Origin: Desulfuromonadales bacterium
GTDB taxonomy: Bacteria; Desulfobacterota; Desulfuromonadia; Geobacterales; Pseudopelobacteraceae
DNA length: 15,121 nt
NCBI GenBank assembly: GCA_015688915.1
Contig: JAATGX010000139.1
Coordinates: 1 to 15,121, forward strand
Reading direction: 5' to 3'
The position numbers were made by a program, and so were the translations under genes. Shown here in pieces: positions 13,885 through 15,121 of the stretch. The notes under the pieces are model-generated. The model was not told the DNA's origin. It ran no database searches and worked only from the letters and a program-made list of their open reading frames with translations. Position 1 is the first letter of the stretch. Each line of letters starts with the position of its first letter.

Positions 13885-14795
13885 GAGGTCTCTCCTGCCC
13901 TCTTCCAGCGGCGGTGGACCCAGTACCACTGGGTCGGGTGGGCCACCACGAAATTTTCCACGTAGCGGGACAGGGCCTGGGTCTCTCTTCTGATCCCCTC
14001 GTCACTCATGTCGCCGCCGAACCGGTGTTCTGGGTAAAAGGTGATCACCTGCCGCTCGCCTTCCCGATGGATAAAGGTGGGCAACAGGGGCGCGCCGCTC
14101 TTCTGGGCGATGATCACCGGAGCCTTGGAGGCCCATGCCTTGCGTCCCATGACGTCGATCAGGGCGCCGTCCTCGGCAAAGACCGCCTGGTCGGCCAGGA
14201 TGCCGACCAACTCCCTTTTTTTAAGCGCCGTCAGGATGCCTTTCAGGGCGCCCCGTTTGTAGATTACCCGGCTGTTGTAACTCATGCGCATCCGTTCCAC
14301 CATACGGTTGAGAAACGGGTTGTTCTGGCGGCGGGCCACGACCGACATCCCTTCGCCGAACAGGCTGCTGAAGGCCAGTGCCAGGAGTTCCCAGTTGCCG
14401 CAGTGGCCGGTGAAGAAGAGCAGCCCCTTGCCCTTGGCCCTGGCCGCTTCGTAGTTTTCCCGGCCGCGCAGTTCGATGCTTGCGATGACATCTTCCCCTC
14501 TGCCCTGGTAGAGACGGCAGACCTCCATCAACGACCGGCCCAGGTTTTTGAAGGTTTCGCGAGCAAGCTCCCGCGGATCGTCACAGGGCGAATCCCAGAG
14601 CGGATGGGCTTTCATGAACGGAAGGGCGCGGCTGATGTTGTCGATGGCAATGGCGCGGCGTTTGGGGACGATCAAGGGGATTAACAGCCCCGCCAGCGCC
14701 CCCAGCCGGTAGGTGATCGAAGCCGGCAGAAAAGCGGCGACCCAGGTCAGGGTAGAGAAGATTGCGGCCTGGAGTGCCCAGATGATCTGTTTCAT
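13881..14795 (-). CDS. lpxL: Lipid A late acyltransferase (LpxL/HtrB family)
   Basis: 304-aa inner-membrane acyltransferase that adds a secondary acyl chain to Kdo-lipid A precursor from acyl-ACP. The N-terminal hydrophobic helix spans about residues 5-24. The catalytic HX4E motif is visible as GHCGNWE (His131, Glu136), the RGALKG and LADQAVFAEDG segments are family-typical, and the WVHRRWK end (292-298) is a hallmark of the group. It sits between msbA and PAP2 with ATGA overlaps on both sides, matching the classic pairing of acylation and flipping. Which acyl chain or position it uses (LpxL, LpxM or LpxP type) cannot be decided here; the symbol denotes the family. Confidence 0.9.
   Translation of the reverse strand: MKQIIWALQAAIFSTLTWVAAFLPASITYRLGALAGLLIPLIVPKRRAIAIDNISRALPFMKAHPLWDSPCDDPRELARETFKNLGRSLMEVCRLYQGRGEDVIASIELRGRENYEAARAKGKGLLFFTGHCGNWELLALAFSSLFGEGMSVVARRQNNPFLNRMVERMRMSYNSRVIYKRGALKGILTALKKRELVGILADQAVFAEDGALIDVMGRKAWASKAPVIIAQKSGAPLLPTFIHREGERQVITFYPEHRFGGDMSDEGIRRETQALSRYVENFVVAHPTQWYWVHRRWKRAGETS
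13891..13896 (-). promoter_or_regulatory. Ribosome binding site deciding the PAP2 start
   Basis: AGGAGA on the minus strand, 6 bases before ATG 13884, lying inside the end of the acyltransferase gene. It supports the 227-aa PAP2 form rather than the form starting at 13929. Confidence 0.75.
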
Positions 14796-15121
14796 GGCTC
14801 GTCGATTAATCCGACCGGATCCCGGTCGCTGAACTGGAGGGAGTGCAGCCGGCTGTAGAGTCCGCTGTTGGCCAGCAGATCGTCGTGGGAACCGCTTTCC
14901 ACGATGCGCCCCCCTTCGAGAACGACGATCTGGTCGGCATGCAGCACGGTGGAGAGGCGATGGGCGATGACGAAGGTCGTGCGGTTGACCATCAGATTGT
15001 CCAAGGCCTTCTGAACCATCTGTTCGCTTTCCGTATCCAGGGCGCTGGTGGCCTCGTCCAGGATCAGGATCGGGGCGTTCTTGAGCAGGGCGCGGGCAAT
15101 ACAGATGCGCTGGCGCTGGCC
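14792..15121 (-). CDS. msbA: ABC transporter ATPase end, lipid A exporter MsbA-like (partial)
   Basis: Only the last 109 residues are in the window; the reading is open to the edge at 15121. It begins inside the ABC signature (GQRQR), then Walker B ILILDEATSALD (residues 18-29), and the H-loop FVIAHRLSTV (50-59) with His54. The end is LEGGRIVESGSHDDLLANSG-like, normal for fused permease-ATPase exporters. The direct link to the lipid A acyltransferase (ATGA overlap) and the lpxK/waaA genes downstream point to MsbA, which flips lipid A-core across the inner membrane. The transmembrane half is outside the window, so another type IV ABC exporter cannot be excluded from sequence alone. Confidence 0.85.
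   Translation of the reverse strand, partial: GQRQRICIARALLKNAPILILDEATSALDTESEQMVQKALDNLMVNRTTFVIAHRLSTVLHADQIVVLEGGRIVESGSHDDLLANSGLYSRLHSLQFSDRDPVGLIDEP

Noticed and set aside
13914..14684. Plus-strand open frame of 256 codons
   Set aside because: Antisense to the lipid A acyltransferase gene; no domain or credible ribosome site.
1..15121. CRISPR array, tRNA, rRNA, insertion sequence or prophage genes
   Set aside because: No regularly spaced repeats, no tRNA-like cloverleaf, no transposase or phage motifs were seen; the window is an almost continuous run of minus-strand LPS genes.

Overview
All convincing genes in this window lie on the minus strand, so the transcript runs from about 15121 down to 1. 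The content is a Gram-negative lipid A / LPS-core gene cluster: lipid A export, late acylation and phosphorylation, Kdo transfer, heptose addition, and outer-core glycosyltransferases. High GC, the order msbA-lpxL-PAP2-waaA-lpxK-trm112-waaF, several GT9 heptosyltransferases and a DUF4254 gene fit the Desulfuromonadota (Geobacter/Pelobacter-like). That placement is inferred from gene content and general knowledge, not from a search.

Region A (15121-10825) is the conserved lipid A/Kdo block: end of msbA, lpxL-type acyltransferase, a PAP2 phosphatase, waaA (kdtA) and lpxK. Most junctions are 4-base ATGA stop/start overlaps, as in a tightly coupled operon. Region B (10773-8486) holds a Trm112-like zinc-ribbon protein, waaF and a UDP-glucuronate 4-epimerase. 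A GGGGACY-type repeat arranged as an imperfect inverted repeat spans the trm112/waaF junction and codes for the end of one protein and the start of the other.

Region C (8413-3924) is the core glycosyltransferase set: a GT4-like enzyme, a WaaE-like GT2, a second GT2, a WaaQ-like GT9 and a SAM methyltransferase. Region D (3923-3089) looks like a foreign insert. It has a short out-of-context piece of an AAA/DUF4143 ATPase, then a complete vapBC toxin-antitoxin pair with its own promoter (perfect TTGACA, 17-base spacer) and a palindromic operator over the -10. Region E (3087-1) resumes the LPS genes: waaC starting one base after the vapC stop, DUF4254, a fourth GT9, and the N-terminal half of tcdA (tRNA t6A dehydratase), which is cut by the window edge.

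Taken together the genes build and export Kdo-lipid A, add heptoses (WaaC, WaaF, two further GT9s), extend the core with hexose/uronic acid (WaaE-like, GT2, GT4, epimerase) and possibly methylate a sugar. No O-antigen polymerase, ligase or flippase is in the window. There is no gene-free stretch over 300 bases; the longest is 3748-3923. I did not find a new defence or signalling system. The most unusual features are the vapBC insertion ahead of waaC, the ATPase remnant beside it, and the repeat at trm112/waaF.
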